From an uncultured Methanoregula sp. (GTDB lineage: Archaea; Halobacteriota; Methanomicrobia; Methanomicrobiales; Methanospirillaceae), in assembly GCF_963667735.1 (NCBI RefSeq), contig NZ_OY763919.1, positions 1,923,539-1,987,538 of the forward strand: 64,000 bases of DNA, in the 5' to 3' direction. Below the pieces are notes generated by a model that was not told the DNA's origin, searched no databases, and was given only the letters and a program-made list of their open reading frames with translations. The translations under genes were made by a program, and so were the position numbers. Every line of letters begins with the position of its first letter. The first letter of the stretch is position 1. Shown piece by piece: positions 46,855 through 56,317 of this stretch.

Positions 46855-47609
46855 CCGGGAAGAACTCCGTTCCCGATAAGACGTTACGGATGGACATGCA
46901 CCCGGTGAGCTGGGAGCATCCGCTTCCGGCACCATCCATCCGTTCTGCGGAAGATCTCAGTGACGTGCTTGCGGACCCGGGCTGCGGCTGCACCGGTCCT
47001 GTCTATGCCATGTACCGCGGGGTTACCGCATCTCCCGAAGACTGCCGGTGGATGGAGGAGCAGGATCTCCGCTTTGACATCACCGTGATCCCGCCCCGGG
47101 AACTCTGCGGGGAATATGTCAAGACCAAAGGCCACTACCATCCGCCGGATCCCCACGGGACCGGCTATCCGGAACTCTACGAGGTGCTGGCCGGAGTGGC
47201 GCATTACCTGATCCAGACCCCGGACTGCTCCGATGTTGTGATGATCGCAGCCCGGGCCGGGGATGTGGTTGTTGTTCCCTCGGGGTACGGACATGTGACC
47301 ATCAACCCGTCCAGAAACCGGGTACTGGAGATGGCAAACATCGTCTCGTCCCGTTTCTCCAGCGATTACCTTGGCTATGAATCCCGGCGCGGGGCTGCCT
47401 ACTACGAGATGTCCGACGGGAGATTTGTAAAGAACAAGGCGTACTCCGGGCATAATTCCCTCCGGCTTGTAAAAGCCCGGCGCCTCGCGGATGTATCCGA
47501 TGCCTTGTCCGATCCGCTGTACAGCCTGATCCGGAAGCGGGATCCTGTGCTCGAATTCCTGAATTACCCGGAGAAGCACGAAGCACTCTTCCGTGATCTG
47601 TACCCGTAA
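46851..47609 (+). CDS. pgiA: Cupin-type glucose-6-phosphate isomerase
   Basis: 252 residues of the archaeal cupin PGI type. The metal-binding cupin motif KTKGHYHPPDPHGTGYPELY (two His, then further His and Glu) is followed by VVVVPSGYGHVTIN with the last metal-ligand His. It interconverts glucose-6-phosphate and fructose-6-phosphate and is iron dependent in this family. The start overlaps the pfkA stop as ATGA, so the two steps are encoded together. Confidence 0.92.
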   Translation: MTGKNSVPDKTLRMDMHPVSWEHPLPAPSIRSAEDLSDVLADPGCGCTGPVYAMYRGVTASPEDCRWMEEQDLRFDITVIPPRELCGEYVKTKGHYHPPDPHGTGYPELYEVLAGVAHYLIQTPDCSDVVMIAARAGDVVVVPSGYGHVTINPSRNRVLEMANIVSSRFSSDYLGYESRRGAAYYEMSDGRFVKNKAYSGHNSLRLVKARRLADVSDALSDPLYSLIRKRDPVLEFLNYPEKHEALFRDLYP

Positions 47610-47768
47610 TTCTGCCGCGAGTACCTGGCTGATGACACCTCTCCAGCCCCTGCCTGCAGGATAATAATCCTGATAAGCCTCTGCATCCAAATCTACAATC
47701 AGGTTCCCCGGGTATCTCCACTGGATGAACCGGGATTGCTGCCCTATCGGGCGGCGGAAGGCGGAACA

Positions 47769-48674
47769 ATGCTACTCAAAGATTTTCTTGTCGAAGCAGG
47801 AACAGATGAAAACTTATCTGAACTGATCCTCTTCTTAAGTGAGCAGGCCCGGGATGTTAAACAGGGTTTTTTCTGTACCATTCCCAGGACCCCTGCTGAA
47901 GAGGTTACACGCAACCAGTTCGGCGAAGAGCAGATGGAACTCGACAAGTATGCCGACGGGATCTTCATCAATGGTCTCCAGAAGACCCGTCTCGTGCGCT
48001 ATATTGCAACCGAAGAGCAGAGCCAGATTCTCGAAGTCAAACACCCGAAAAACCAGTTCGGTGTTGTCATCGATCCCCTAGACGGCTCGTCGCTGATCGA
48101 TGTCAACCTGTGCGTGGGTTCCATTATCGGTATCTATCCCGGTCATGTCCTTGAGAAGGGAGTCACCATGGTTGCCGCCCTGTATATCCTCTACGGGCCC
48201 CTGACCACGCTGACCTATACCACCGGAAAAGGCGTGCACGAATTCGTGATGAACGATTCGGGCGATTTCGTGCTGCGGCACAAGGATCTCAGGATTCCCG
48301 AGGGGAAGATCTATGCCCCCGGTGCACTCCGGAAAGATTACTTCCCCGCCCATGCCCAGTGGATTAAATCTCTGGAGGATGCAGGATACAAGCTCCGGTT
48401 CAGCGGCTGTTTTGTGGGGGATGTGCATCAGATCCTCCACAAGGGAGGCGTCTTCTCGTACCCGGGGTTCAAAGGCAAGGAGAAAGGGAAGCTGCGCCTC
48501 CTGTACGAGGCAAACCCCATGGGTATGATCATCTACCAGGCCGGGGGTGCGATCAGCAACGGCAAGGACGACATCTTGACCATCAAGCCCGAATCGATCG
48601 GCCAGACCACCCCTATCTATGTGGGTGGCAGGAAGGAGATCGCGCTCATTGAAACCTTAATGAATAATGCGTGA
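47769..48674 (+). CDS. fbp: Class I fructose-1,6-bisphosphatase
   Basis: 301 residues from the ATG at 47769 ([10 protein letters not shown]). It has the metal site [14 protein letters not shown] and the class I features [37 protein letters not shown] and [17 protein letters not shown] [13 protein letters not shown]. It removes phosphate from FBP in gluconeogenesis. The window also encodes the archaeal bifunctional FBP aldolase/phosphatase, so two unrelated FBPases stand in the same locus. Confidence 0.93.
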   Translation: MLLKDFLVEAGTDENLSELILFLSEQARDVKQGFFCTIPRTPAEEVTRNQFGEEQMELDKYADGIFINGLQKTRLVRYIATEEQSQILEVKHPKNQFGVVIDPLDGSSLIDVNLCVGSIIGIYPGHVLEKGVTMVAALYILYGPLTTLTYTTGKGVHEFVMNDSGDFVLRHKDLRIPEGKIYAPGALRKDYFPAHAQWIKSLEDAGYKLRFSGCFVGDVHQILHKGGVFSYPGFKGKEKGKLRLLYEANPMGMIIYQAGGAISNGKDDILTIKPESIGQTTPIYVGGRKEIALIETLMNNA

Positions 48675-48695
48675 ACAAAGTGGAGTGATCTGTCT

Positions 48696-49835
48696 ATGAA
48701 GAACAAGGCATATGGTCCGATTCCCGGCTCAACCATCCTGCATGGTATCTCCGGTAAGAAAGCGATCGTCATGGCTGCAAATGTCCGGATAGCCGCGGTT
48801 GCGAAGGGTATTTTCCAGGCTGCAAAGGATACCGATTCTGCGGTCATCATGGAACTGGCCCGGTCGGAATGCGATCTCAAGGGCGGGTATACCGGAATGA
48901 CGCCTAAGGACTTTTCGGAGAAGATGAACGCTGCTGCACAGGCCGTGCAGTTCGATGTCTGGGCTCTCCATGCCGACCACATCTCCATTAAGAAAGGGGA
49001 TGCCGCGGAAGTCGAGGGGACAAAGCAGCTGATCGATGCCCAGATCCAGGCTAGCTACACCTCCTTTGCCATCGATGCCTCCCATCTCTTCAATTTCGAT
49101 GGAAAGACCGTCAGGGCGGAGCTTGAGGATAATATCCGCGTGACAACCGAACTTGCCCATTACATCAAGAGCCGGATGAACGGGGGGGAATTCGGCCTTG
49201 AAGTGGAAGTCGGGGAGATCGGCAGGAAGGACACCGGTGGTCTCATTCTCACAAAACCCGAAGAGGCGGTCGAGTATATCCGGGCGCTCAATGAGAATAA
49301 TGTCTTTCCCCACGCTCTTGCAATAGCAAACGGCAGCAGCCATGGTCACACCTATGATGCCCAGGGAAATGTCGTGGAACAGCTCTCCATCGACATCCCC
49401 CAGACAAAAGCCATTGCCGAAGCCCTCCGCAAAAACCACTTACAGGTGGGTATTGCCCAGCACGGTATCACCGGCACCCCCCGCGAACTGATCAATCTCC
49501 ACTTCCCCAAGGGAGATATCATCAAGGGCAATGTCGGGACGTTCTGGCAGGATGTGGCGTTCAACACCTTCAAAATCTACGAACCGGCTCTTTACAAGGA
49601 GATCCAGGACTGGACCCTTGAGAAGTACCGTCCCCTGAACCCCGGGAAGAAGGATCGCCAGATCTTTGACGGGAACTGCAAGATGGCGATCAAAGAATTC
49701 TACAAACAGATCTATTCGGTTGAGGAAGCAACCGAGCAGGCCATGGTTGCGATGGCCTATGCGGAAAGCCTTCTCTTTTTCCGGGCCTTTGGGGCCTACG
49801 GGACTGCATCGGCAGTCCGCAAGTCCCTCCAATAA
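48696..49835 (+). CDS. Class II fructose-bisphosphate aldolase-like protein
   Basis: 379 residues. The class II zinc aldolase pattern is seen: AVIMELARSE, WALHADHI (catalytic Asp and Zn His), GLEVEVGEIGRKDTGG, ALAIANGSSHGHTYD (second His) and GIAQHGITGTP. The protein is longer than bacterial FbaA/GatY proteins and may have a changed substrate. The next gene is the bifunctional archaeal FBP aldolase/phosphatase and the previous is FBPase, so an aldolase role is plausible. Direct evidence for FBP cleavage is lacking. Confidence 0.75.
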   Translation: MKNKAYGPIPGSTILHGISGKKAIVMAANVRIAAVAKGIFQAAKDTDSAVIMELARSECDLKGGYTGMTPKDFSEKMNAAAQAVQFDVWALHADHISIKKGDAAEVEGTKQLIDAQIQASYTSFAIDASHLFNFDGKTVRAELEDNIRVTTELAHYIKSRMNGGEFGLEVEVGEIGRKDTGGLILTKPEEAVEYIRALNENNVFPHALAIANGSSHGHTYDAQGNVVEQLSIDIPQTKAIAEALRKNHLQVGIAQHGITGTPRELINLHFPKGDIIKGNVGTFWQDVAFNTFKIYEPALYKEIQDWTLEKYRPLNPGKKDRQIFDGNCKMAIKEFYKQIYSVEEATEQAMVAMAYAESLLFFRAFGAYGTASAVRKSLQ

Positions 49836-49877
49836 ACCCTCCAATATGTTTTTGTCCCGTTGGGGCGATGTTGTAGC

Positions 49878-50975
49878 ATGCCAAAGACAACCATCTCTGT
49901 GATCAAAGCGGATGTGGGCAGTTTTCCCGGCCACTCGCGTACCCACCCGAAGTTGCTCGAGAAGGCTGCAAAGATGCTCAAGGAGGAGAAGGGAAAACTC
50001 CTCATTGATGCGTTTGTCACTCACTGCGGTGACGACCTTGAGCTGATCATGACGCATTCCCATGGCCCGGACAATAAAAATGTGCACAAACTCGCCTGGG
50101 ATGTCTTCATGGAGTGCACCAAGATTGCTAAGGATATGAAACTCTACGGGGCCGGCCAGGACCTGCTCTCCGATGCCTTCTCCGGCAATGTCCGGGGCCT
50201 CGGTCCCGGGGTTGCCGAGATGGAATTCGAGGAGCGGGGATCCGACCCGGTCCTCATCTTCATGGCTGACAAGACCGAGCCCGGGGCCTGGAATTTCTTC
50301 CTGTACAAGATCTTTGCCGATCCGTTCAACACCTCCGGTCTTGTCATTGACCCGAGCATGCACAGCGGTTTTGTCTTTGAAGTCCACGATGTCATGAAGA
50401 AACGCCGGATCCAGTTTAAAACTCCGGAAGAGACCTACACCCTTCTCTCCTACATCGGTGCCTGCTCAAGGTACGTGATCAAGCATGTCTGGCGAAAGGA
50501 CGGGATGATTGCGGCCTCCACAAGCACGGAAAAACTGAACCTTACTGCGGGCAGGTACGTGGGAAAGGACGATCCCGTCATGATCGTGCGCGCCCAGAGT
50601 GGTCTTCCTTCGGTGGGAGAAGTCATAGAACCGTTCTGCACCCCCATCATCGTTGCCGGCTGGATGCGGGGTTCGCATCACGGCCCCTTCATGCCTGTCG
50701 GGCTCTGCGATGCCAACATGACCCGGTTCGATGGGCCTCCCCGCTGCATCTGCATGGGCTTCCAGGTAAGCAACGGGCATCTGATAGGGCCGGCCGATAT
50801 GTTCGATGATGTCGGGTTCGATCGCGTGAGAGCCCGCTGCAACGAGATCGCGGATGTCATCCGGGACCAGGGCCCGTTCGAACCCCACCGTTTATCACTT
50901 GAAGAGATGGAATACACAACCCTTCCTGGCATCGAGAAACAGTTCCGCGACCGCTGGGAGGGAATACCCGAATAA
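49878..50975 (+). CDS. fbp: Bifunctional fructose-1,6-bisphosphate aldolase/phosphatase (class V)
   Basis: 365 residues from the ATG at 49878. The archaeal family is recognised by TISVIKADVGSFPGHS at the start, DAFVTHCGDDLELIMTH, GAGQDLLSDAFSGNVRG, FMADKTEPGAWN and LYKIFADPFNT. It condenses triose phosphates and removes a phosphate, committing carbon to fructose-6-phosphate. It follows the class II aldolase-like gene by 42 bases. It is unidirectional, and the PfkA at 45814 provides the reverse flux. Confidence 0.95.
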   Translation: MPKTTISVIKADVGSFPGHSRTHPKLLEKAAKMLKEEKGKLLIDAFVTHCGDDLELIMTHSHGPDNKNVHKLAWDVFMECTKIAKDMKLYGAGQDLLSDAFSGNVRGLGPGVAEMEFEERGSDPVLIFMADKTEPGAWNFFLYKIFADPFNTSGLVIDPSMHSGFVFEVHDVMKKRRIQFKTPEETYTLLSYIGACSRYVIKHVWRKDGMIAASTSTEKLNLTAGRYVGKDDPVMIVRAQSGLPSVGEVIEPFCTPIIVAGWMRGSHHGPFMPVGLCDANMTRFDGPPRCICMGFQVSNGHLIGPADMFDDVGFDRVRARCNEIADVIRDQGPFEPHRLSLEEMEYTTLPGIEKQFRDRWEGIPE

Positions 50976-50984
50976 TTTTTTTTT
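50976..50984 (+). terminator. Oligo-T terminator after the FBP aldolase/phosphatase gene
   Basis: Nine T residues begin immediately after the stop codon. This is the end of the sugar-phosphate gene set. Confidence 0.55.
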
Positions 50985-51086
50985 GACTTCCCGATACGTT
51001 GGATTTGGCGCTTTTTGGCATCCCGTCAGCCCCCGGGTGCGGGTAATGAGCAAACTTTAATTATCTTACATCCCAAATTAGGGCAG

Positions 51087-51323
51087 ATGGTTAACGGAAT
51101 TGTTTTGCCGATAAAAAAAGTGTTTGCGCTTGTGGATTCAAAGATATCCGTCGAGATAAAAGATGAAGGCCGCAAGCTGCAGGGGCGCCTTGTCGCGGTG
51201 GACGAATATCTCAACATCCACATGGAAGAGACAACTGAGTTTGTCGATAACCAGCGGGGCAGGAGCCTTGGCACAGTTGTGATCCGGGGTAACAATATCC
51301 TCACTATTGCACCGGTAATCTGA
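51087..51323 (+). CDS. LSm (Sm-like) RNA-binding protein
   Basis: 78 residues covering a single Sm fold: VLPIKKVFALVDSKISVEIKD with GRLVAVDEYLNIHME (Sm1) and LGTVVIRGNNILTIAPV (Sm2), where the RGNNI segment is the RNA-contact loop. Archaeal LSm rings bind U-rich RNA. The start is the ATG at 51087; upstream ATTATCTTAC looks like a weak TATA box. It precedes a winged-helix gene by 21 bases. Confidence 0.85.
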   Translation: MVNGIVLPIKKVFALVDSKISVEIKDEGRKLQGRLVAVDEYLNIHMEETTEFVDNQRGRSLGTVVIRGNNILTIAPVI

Positions 51324-51344
51324 ATTACATCGGGGTGAAACGAC

Positions 51345-51686
51345 ATGGGAGATCCGGTAGATGAAGGACTGAAACTGATTCAGTCGAAGCCTGAAGGTGT
51401 ACTTCAGAGCGAGCTCTGGAAAGAGCTGGGTGTTGACAGCCGGAAATGTTCCCGGATCGTCAAGAAACTGGAAGACAGCGGTCTCATCGAACGAATCGAG
51501 TTCAAGAAAGAGGGTATCAAGACCTACCTCCTGCGGGCCAAGCAGATGCCGGTCAATCCCTGCGATCTTCTCGCCGGTGACGAGCTGATACCCTGTATCG
51601 GCTGCGAACTTGAGTGCATTGTGGAAGAGTGCCACCCGCTCATGGACTGGATGTACCAGCTGGCAATCGTCCAGCACACGGAATAA
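51345..51686 (+). CDS. Winged-helix protein with a C-terminal cysteine cluster
   Basis: 113 residues. Residues about 5-70 form a winged helix (GVLQSELWKELGVDSRKCSRIVKKLEDSGLI, then a wing EFKKEGIKTYLL), like Lrp/MarR or FUR-type regulators. The last part has Cys in NPCDLL, PCIGCELEC and EECHP, about five cysteines in 25 residues. That suggests a zinc or iron-sulfur site that could sense metal or redox state. GGTGA stands six bases before the ATG. It follows the LSm gene and precedes a signalling gene. Confidence 0.7.
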   Translation: MGDPVDEGLKLIQSKPEGVLQSELWKELGVDSRKCSRIVKKLEDSGLIERIEFKKEGIKTYLLRAKQMPVNPCDLLAGDELIPCIGCELECIVEECHPLMDWMYQLAIVQHTE

Positions 51687-51795
51687 TCTTTTTTCACCGT
51701 TGGGAGGATCATTTTTCATCCTCAACAACTATTTATCGACCGGCCTTCCACCTGATAATAGTGAGTTCCACGCAATTTTCTCCGGGAGAGGCCCG

Positions 51796-53481
51796 ATGAT
51801 CTCAGTCCTGTTTATCGATGACAACACCGATCTTGTCATTCAAATCCGCACTTTTTTAGAAAAGACCGGGGACATGAAAGTGGAACCTGCCCGCACCATC
51901 AAGCAGGGCATCGAGAAACTCAAAGGCCGCACGTTCGATGTCATCATCTCCTGCGAACAGACCTCCGACATAAACGGGATCGAGTTCGTTGCCGATATGA
52001 ACGGGATCGAATTTCTGAAGTATCTCAAGTCCCTTGGCATCACAACTCCTGTAATCCTCCTCTCCCGGCGGGGCCAGAACAAGATCGTGCTCCAGGAAGT
52101 CAACAACGCAACCGAGCTGATCCTCCCCAAAGGAGGGGATATACGGGCCCCGCTCTTTGAGATGGTCAATCTCGTCAAACAGACCATGCTCCGGAAGAAA
52201 GCCGAGCGGGATGTGAAAGTCCAGAACGAGCAGCTGGCAACCATCCTCTCGGCAACCCCCCTTGGCATATTCCAGATGCAGAACGGGATTCTCGGGTGGG
52301 TGAACCGCCCGTTCTTTACCATGCTCGGCACCGATGAATCGGGCCTTGTCGGGAAGAATTTCCGTACACTTTTCAGAACTGCCGAAGAGTATGAACAGGC
52401 CTGCAGGGAGTTCCTGATCCGGAGGGATGCCGAAGGACTCCTGCATGCGGATTGCAGGATTGTCAGGAAGGACGGGTCGCTCCTTCCCTGCCATATCCAG
52501 GTCCAGCCGCTGGACTCCCGGGACGTGACAAAGGGTGGCACATTCGTTGTCACGGACAACTCCGAGCGGCAGAGGATGGCCGATCTGGTAAAAGAGAGCG
52601 AGGCCAAGTACCGCGAGATCCTCCAGAACTCCCAGAGCATCATCATACGGATGGATACCCGGGGGAACATCACGTTCTTCAACCACTATGCCCTGACGTT
52701 CTTCGATTATGCAAGCGAGGATGTGCTCGGCAAGAACGTTGTCGGGACAATAGTCCCGGCAAAGAGCCGGGTCCAGCACGATCTCTCGATGATGGTCAAT
52801 GACCTGGGTTTCAATGCCGAGGGATATGCCGTCAACGTGAACGAGAATATAAGGAGAAACGGCGACCATGTCTGGATTGCCTGGATCAACAAGGCCATCC
52901 GGGACGAACAGGGGCATATTGTCGAGATCCTCTGCATTGGTCACGACATTACCGACCGGCGGCAGAAGGAGCGGGGGGAAGTCCGGATCAGCACGGATTC
53001 CTGGAAGGATACCGTGATCCTGGATACCGATGTGAAAGATGAGGTCTTCGATGCCGTTTTCCATATCTGCACGGAGATCTCGATCGAAGGCCGGGAAGGA
53101 AAGCCCGTCGGCACAACGTTTCTCATCGGCGATACGAAGAATGTGCTGGAGAAATCCCGCCAGATCATCCTAAACCCGTTCGAAGGCCACCGGCCCGAGC
53201 TCCGGGTTGTTACGAATACCGAACTCAAGGAGAATATCAAGGCCCTGGCCCAGCTGGACGGCGCCTTTGTCATCACCGGGGATGGCTTTGTCGAGGCGGT
53301 GGGCCGCTATATCACCGTTGACACGTCCAATGTGTCGCTTCCCCCGGGCATGGGAACCCGGCACAACTCGGTTGCCGCGATAACGCAGGTTACCAATACC
53401 GTGGGAATCGTTGTCTCTCAGAGCGGCGGGGGTATCACGGTCTTCCGGCACGGTCAGATCCTCAAGAAAGTCACGCTGTGA
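51796..53481 (+). CDS. Predicted diadenylate cyclase fused to a degenerate receiver and two PAS domains
   Basis: 561 residues from the ATG at 51796 with GGGAGAG before it. Residues 1-125 form a receiver fold with acidic pair D8-D9 and K112, but the usual phospho-acceptor Asp is Cys-53 (IISC). PAS domains span about 143-260 and 268-388. Residues about 400-561 match the DisA_N/DAC fold: QLDGAFVI holds DGA (488-490), and GMGTRHNS holds TRH (521-523) followed by N instead of the usual R. DAC domains make c-di-AMP from two ATP. The order receiver-PAS-PAS-DAC would let sensory input control c-di-AMP. It is soluble. Confidence 0.78.
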   Translation: MISVLFIDDNTDLVIQIRTFLEKTGDMKVEPARTIKQGIEKLKGRTFDVIISCEQTSDINGIEFVADMNGIEFLKYLKSLGITTPVILLSRRGQNKIVLQEVNNATELILPKGGDIRAPLFEMVNLVKQTMLRKKAERDVKVQNEQLATILSATPLGIFQMQNGILGWVNRPFFTMLGTDESGLVGKNFRTLFRTAEEYEQACREFLIRRDAEGLLHADCRIVRKDGSLLPCHIQVQPLDSRDVTKGGTFVVTDNSERQRMADLVKESEAKYREILQNSQSIIIRMDTRGNITFFNHYALTFFDYASEDVLGKNVVGTIVPAKSRVQHDLSMMVNDLGFNAEGYAVNVNENIRRNGDHVWIAWINKAIRDEQGHIVEILCIGHDITDRRQKERGEVRISTDSWKDTVILDTDVKDEVFDAVFHICTEISIEGREGKPVGTTFLIGDTKNVLEKSRQIILNPFEGHRPELRVVTNTELKENIKALAQLDGAFVITGDGFVEAVGRYITVDTSNVSLPPGMGTRHNSVAAITQVTNTVGIVVSQSGGGITVFRHGQILKKVTL

Positions 53482-53918
53482 GAACGCCCGGTTCTCACCC
53501 GGCAGTCCTGAACCTGCCTGCTCCGGCACAGGAATCTTCATCCCGCCGTCCATTTCTCTCGTCAAGTCCCGGCATAATCGTACTGATGTTCCCCAGTTTT
53601 ACTTTGATTTGACGACCGATTCCCTATCCGGGTGATATTTATCCTTTTTTTTAAACCGGATCTCTGTCCGAAGCCTCGTCGCGCATGGTTTTTTGGGGAA
53701 TTCTTCACTATTCTGTTTTTTTAAATCCATCCCATTCCCCCATTTTGAGCCGGGTTCAGGGTATTCCGGGTGGTTGTATGCCAGCCGGGTCGAAAGTCTG
53801 GCGGATATCCCGATCTTTCCCTCGGAAAAACAATCCGGATACAATTTTCCGGGGCAGATCAAGAGAGAAACAATAAAGAACGAAAACCCGAAATAGACAA
53901 TTACGGACTGACTATCAC
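53482..53918 (+). other. 437-base gap between two signalling genes
   Basis: No supported gene. An eight-T run (53645-53652) may terminate the cyclase transcript. A TATA-like TGATATTTATCC precedes it. Short open frames here lack ribosome binding sites and domain features. Confidence 0.5.
53645..53652 (+). terminator. Oligo-T run after the cyclase gene
   Basis: Eight T residues about 165 bases after the stop. It may end the transcript. Confidence 0.3.
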
Positions 53919-56099
53919 ATGAACCAGACCCTTAATGTACTTATTGTTGAGGACTCGCCCGACGATGCTACCCTTGTTGTCCTGGAACTCCAGAAAGGAG
54001 GACTTGTTGTTGCCCATGAGCGGGTCGAGACTGCCGAAGGAATGAAGGCCGCCCTTGCCCGCAAGTCCTGGGACGTCATTCTCTGCGATTACAATATCCC
54101 CAATTTCGGCGCCATGAAGGCGCTTGCTCTGGTCAAAGAGCTGGGCGTGACCCTCCCGTTCATTGTGCTGTCCGGGGTCGTGGGCGAGGAGACCGCAGTC
54201 AACACCATGCGGGCCGGTGCCCAGGATTTCATTGTGAAAGGCCAGTACTCCCGGCTCGTCCCGGCCGTGAAACGCGAGATCGAGGAGTTCGAGAAGGAAA
54301 AGATCCAGGCAGAAAAGATAAAAAAACAGACCGAGGAAGCAAAGAAGCAGAAGCAGCTGGCTTTTACGATGATGATGCAGAACCCCCAGCCGCTCATCCT
54401 CGTGGATACCGAATATCACATAAAGATCGCCAACGATGCCTTCCTTGTCCTCTCCGGGATAACCGAAGAGAAGCTCCAGAGCATGAGCATCCGGGATTTC
54501 AAGGTGCTGGAGAAGAGCGGCCACAACCTCCGCGAAGCTCTTGAAACAAAGAAAGGAGTGACGGGCGATGTCAAAGTCGAGTTCCCGACCGGTATCCATT
54601 ACCTTGAACAACATACCATCCCGCTTCTCGACAAGGACGGGGCAATCGTTGCCCTGATGGCGGTCTACAACGACAACACCGAGAAACGCAAAGTTGAAGC
54701 AGCCAAAGCGGAATTCACGCAATACCAGAGCGACTATTTCAAAACCCTGTCCGAAGATCTCACCATGATGGCCAGGGGCGACCTGAACTTCAAGCTGATC
54801 CTGCCCACCCCCAATGCGAATACCCAGGCAGCGCATGACCAGTTCGTTGTCATCAACAGCATGATTGCGAAAGTGAGGGATGCGCTCCAGCTCATGATCT
54901 CGGATGCCGATATGCTTGCTGCAGCAGCCGTTGCGGGAAAACTGAACACCCGGGCCGATCCGACCCGGCACGAGGGGGATTACCGGAAGATCATCGTTGG
55001 TGTAAACAACACGCTCGATGCCGTTATCCGGCCGGTCAACGAAGCCCTGAGGATGTCCCAGGAATATGCCCGGCAGAACTTCTCTGCCCGTGTTGATGAC
55101 AATCTCCGGGTTGCCGGGGATTTCCTCGTATTCAAGGAAGCCCTCAACAGCATCGGCATCTCCGTTTCCGCAGCGGTCAAAGGTGTCAACACCGAGACCT
55201 CTCGTCTTTCGGTCTCTGCCCAGGAAGCCCTCAACAGCCTCAACGAGGTAGCGTCGGCATCCGCCCATATCGCCTCCAATGCCCAGAAAGTCAATGAGAA
55301 TGCTGACATGAGTTCGATGGGAGTCGAGCAGGTACTCAAGGCAATGGAGGACATGAATGCGGCAGTCGAGCAGGTCACTTCCAGCATGGAAGGCGTCTCG
55401 AACCAGGCCAAGCAGGCCAGCGATGCTTCAAAGACCGGGGCGGTCATTGCCGAGAATGTCGAGAAAGGCATGGGCGACATTGCCAAATCCACCGGAACCG
55501 TGTACGATATCGTTCACGATATCGAGACGCAGATGGCAAATATCTCCAAGATCGTGACGCTGATAAGCGATCTTGCCAACCAGACCAATCTGCTTGCCCT
55601 CAATGCAGCCATCGAGGCAGCAAGGGCCGGCGAGGCAGGCCGGGGATTTGCCGTTGTGGCAACCGAAGTCAAGTCCCTTGCGCAGGAATCCCGGGCCAGT
55701 GCTGAAAAGATCGAGGACATGATCTCCACGCTCAACAAATCCACAAGGGAAGCAGCGCTTGCCATGGACGATGCAAAGAACCAGGTGGTAAAGGGCACCC
55801 AGATGTCTGCCGAAGCGCTTGAAGCCTTCCGGAAGATCAAGGTTGCAGCAGAAGGTGTGGCCAATGCAGCTGCCGAAGTGGCTGCGGCAAGCCAGGAGCA
55901 GGCTGCCACCGTCCAGGAGATCACGGCGAGCGTCCACGAGGTCAGCTCCAAGATCGAGAGCACGGCAAAAGAGGCAAGCAATGCTGCAGCGGCTGCCGAG
56001 GAAGCAACCGCTTCGGTAAGCGAAGTGAACCGGGTTGTTGAAAACGTCAACAAGATTGCAGACAACGTATCCCGTGAGATGGCAAAGTTCACCATCTGA
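53919..56099 (+). CDS. Soluble chemoreceptor with N-terminal receiver domain
   Basis: 726 residues with no membrane segment. The receiver domain (1-120) has intact D57 (VILCDYNIP), so it can probably be phosphorylated. A coiled linker (about 124-147), one PAS domain (about 148-260), HAMP-like helices (about 275-420) and a full chemoreceptor signalling domain follow, with tip [20 protein letters not shown] near residue 555. This architecture would let a histidine kinase steer a chemoreceptor. A hybrid kinase lies directly downstream (56318). Confidence 0.9.
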   Translation: MNQTLNVLIVEDSPDDATLVVLELQKGGLVVAHERVETAEGMKAALARKSWDVILCDYNIPNFGAMKALALVKELGVTLPFIVLSGVVGEETAVNTMRAGAQDFIVKGQYSRLVPAVKREIEEFEKEKIQAEKIKKQTEEAKKQKQLAFTMMMQNPQPLILVDTEYHIKIANDAFLVLSGITEEKLQSMSIRDFKVLEKSGHNLREALETKKGVTGDVKVEFPTGIHYLEQHTIPLLDKDGAIVALMAVYNDNTEKRKVEAAKAEFTQYQSDYFKTLSEDLTMMARGDLNFKLILPTPNANTQAAHDQFVVINSMIAKVRDALQLMISDADMLAAAAVAGKLNTRADPTRHEGDYRKIIVGVNNTLDAVIRPVNEALRMSQEYARQNFSARVDDNLRVAGDFLVFKEALNSIGISVSAAVKGVNTETSRLSVSAQEALNSLNEVASASAHIASNAQKVNENADMSSMGVEQVLKAMEDMNAAVEQVTSSMEGVSNQAKQASDASKTGAVIAENVEKGMGDIAKSTGTVYDIVHDIETQMANISKIVTLISDLANQTNLLALNAAIEAARAGEAGRGFAVVATEVKSLAQESRASAEKIEDMISTLNKSTREAALAMDDAKNQVVKGTQMSAEALEAFRKIKVAAEGVANAAAEVAAASQEQAATVQEITASVHEVSSKIESTAKEASNAAAAAEEATASVSEVNRVVENVNKIADNVSREMAKFTI

Positions 56100-56317
56100 C
56101 GAGCGCGATGTGCGGGAACTGCCTCAGGGCAGACGATATCCGCCATACTCTTTACCCCTCTGTCCGCAGATGACTCCGGGCTGCCCCGGGTTCCGGCCAT
56201 CGGCAGGATCCCCGTCCGGGCGCAGGCCCGGAACCACGGATGCCCTGAACCGAAAATGGATGCGGGAGGATGTTGCCGGGCCGGCTGCGTCCGCTTTCAC
56301 CTTCCGGGAGATATCCT

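Noticed and set aside
53685..53896. Short forward frames in the gap after the cyclase gene
   Set aside because: No ribosome binding site, no hydrophobic or domain pattern, and low-complexity composition.
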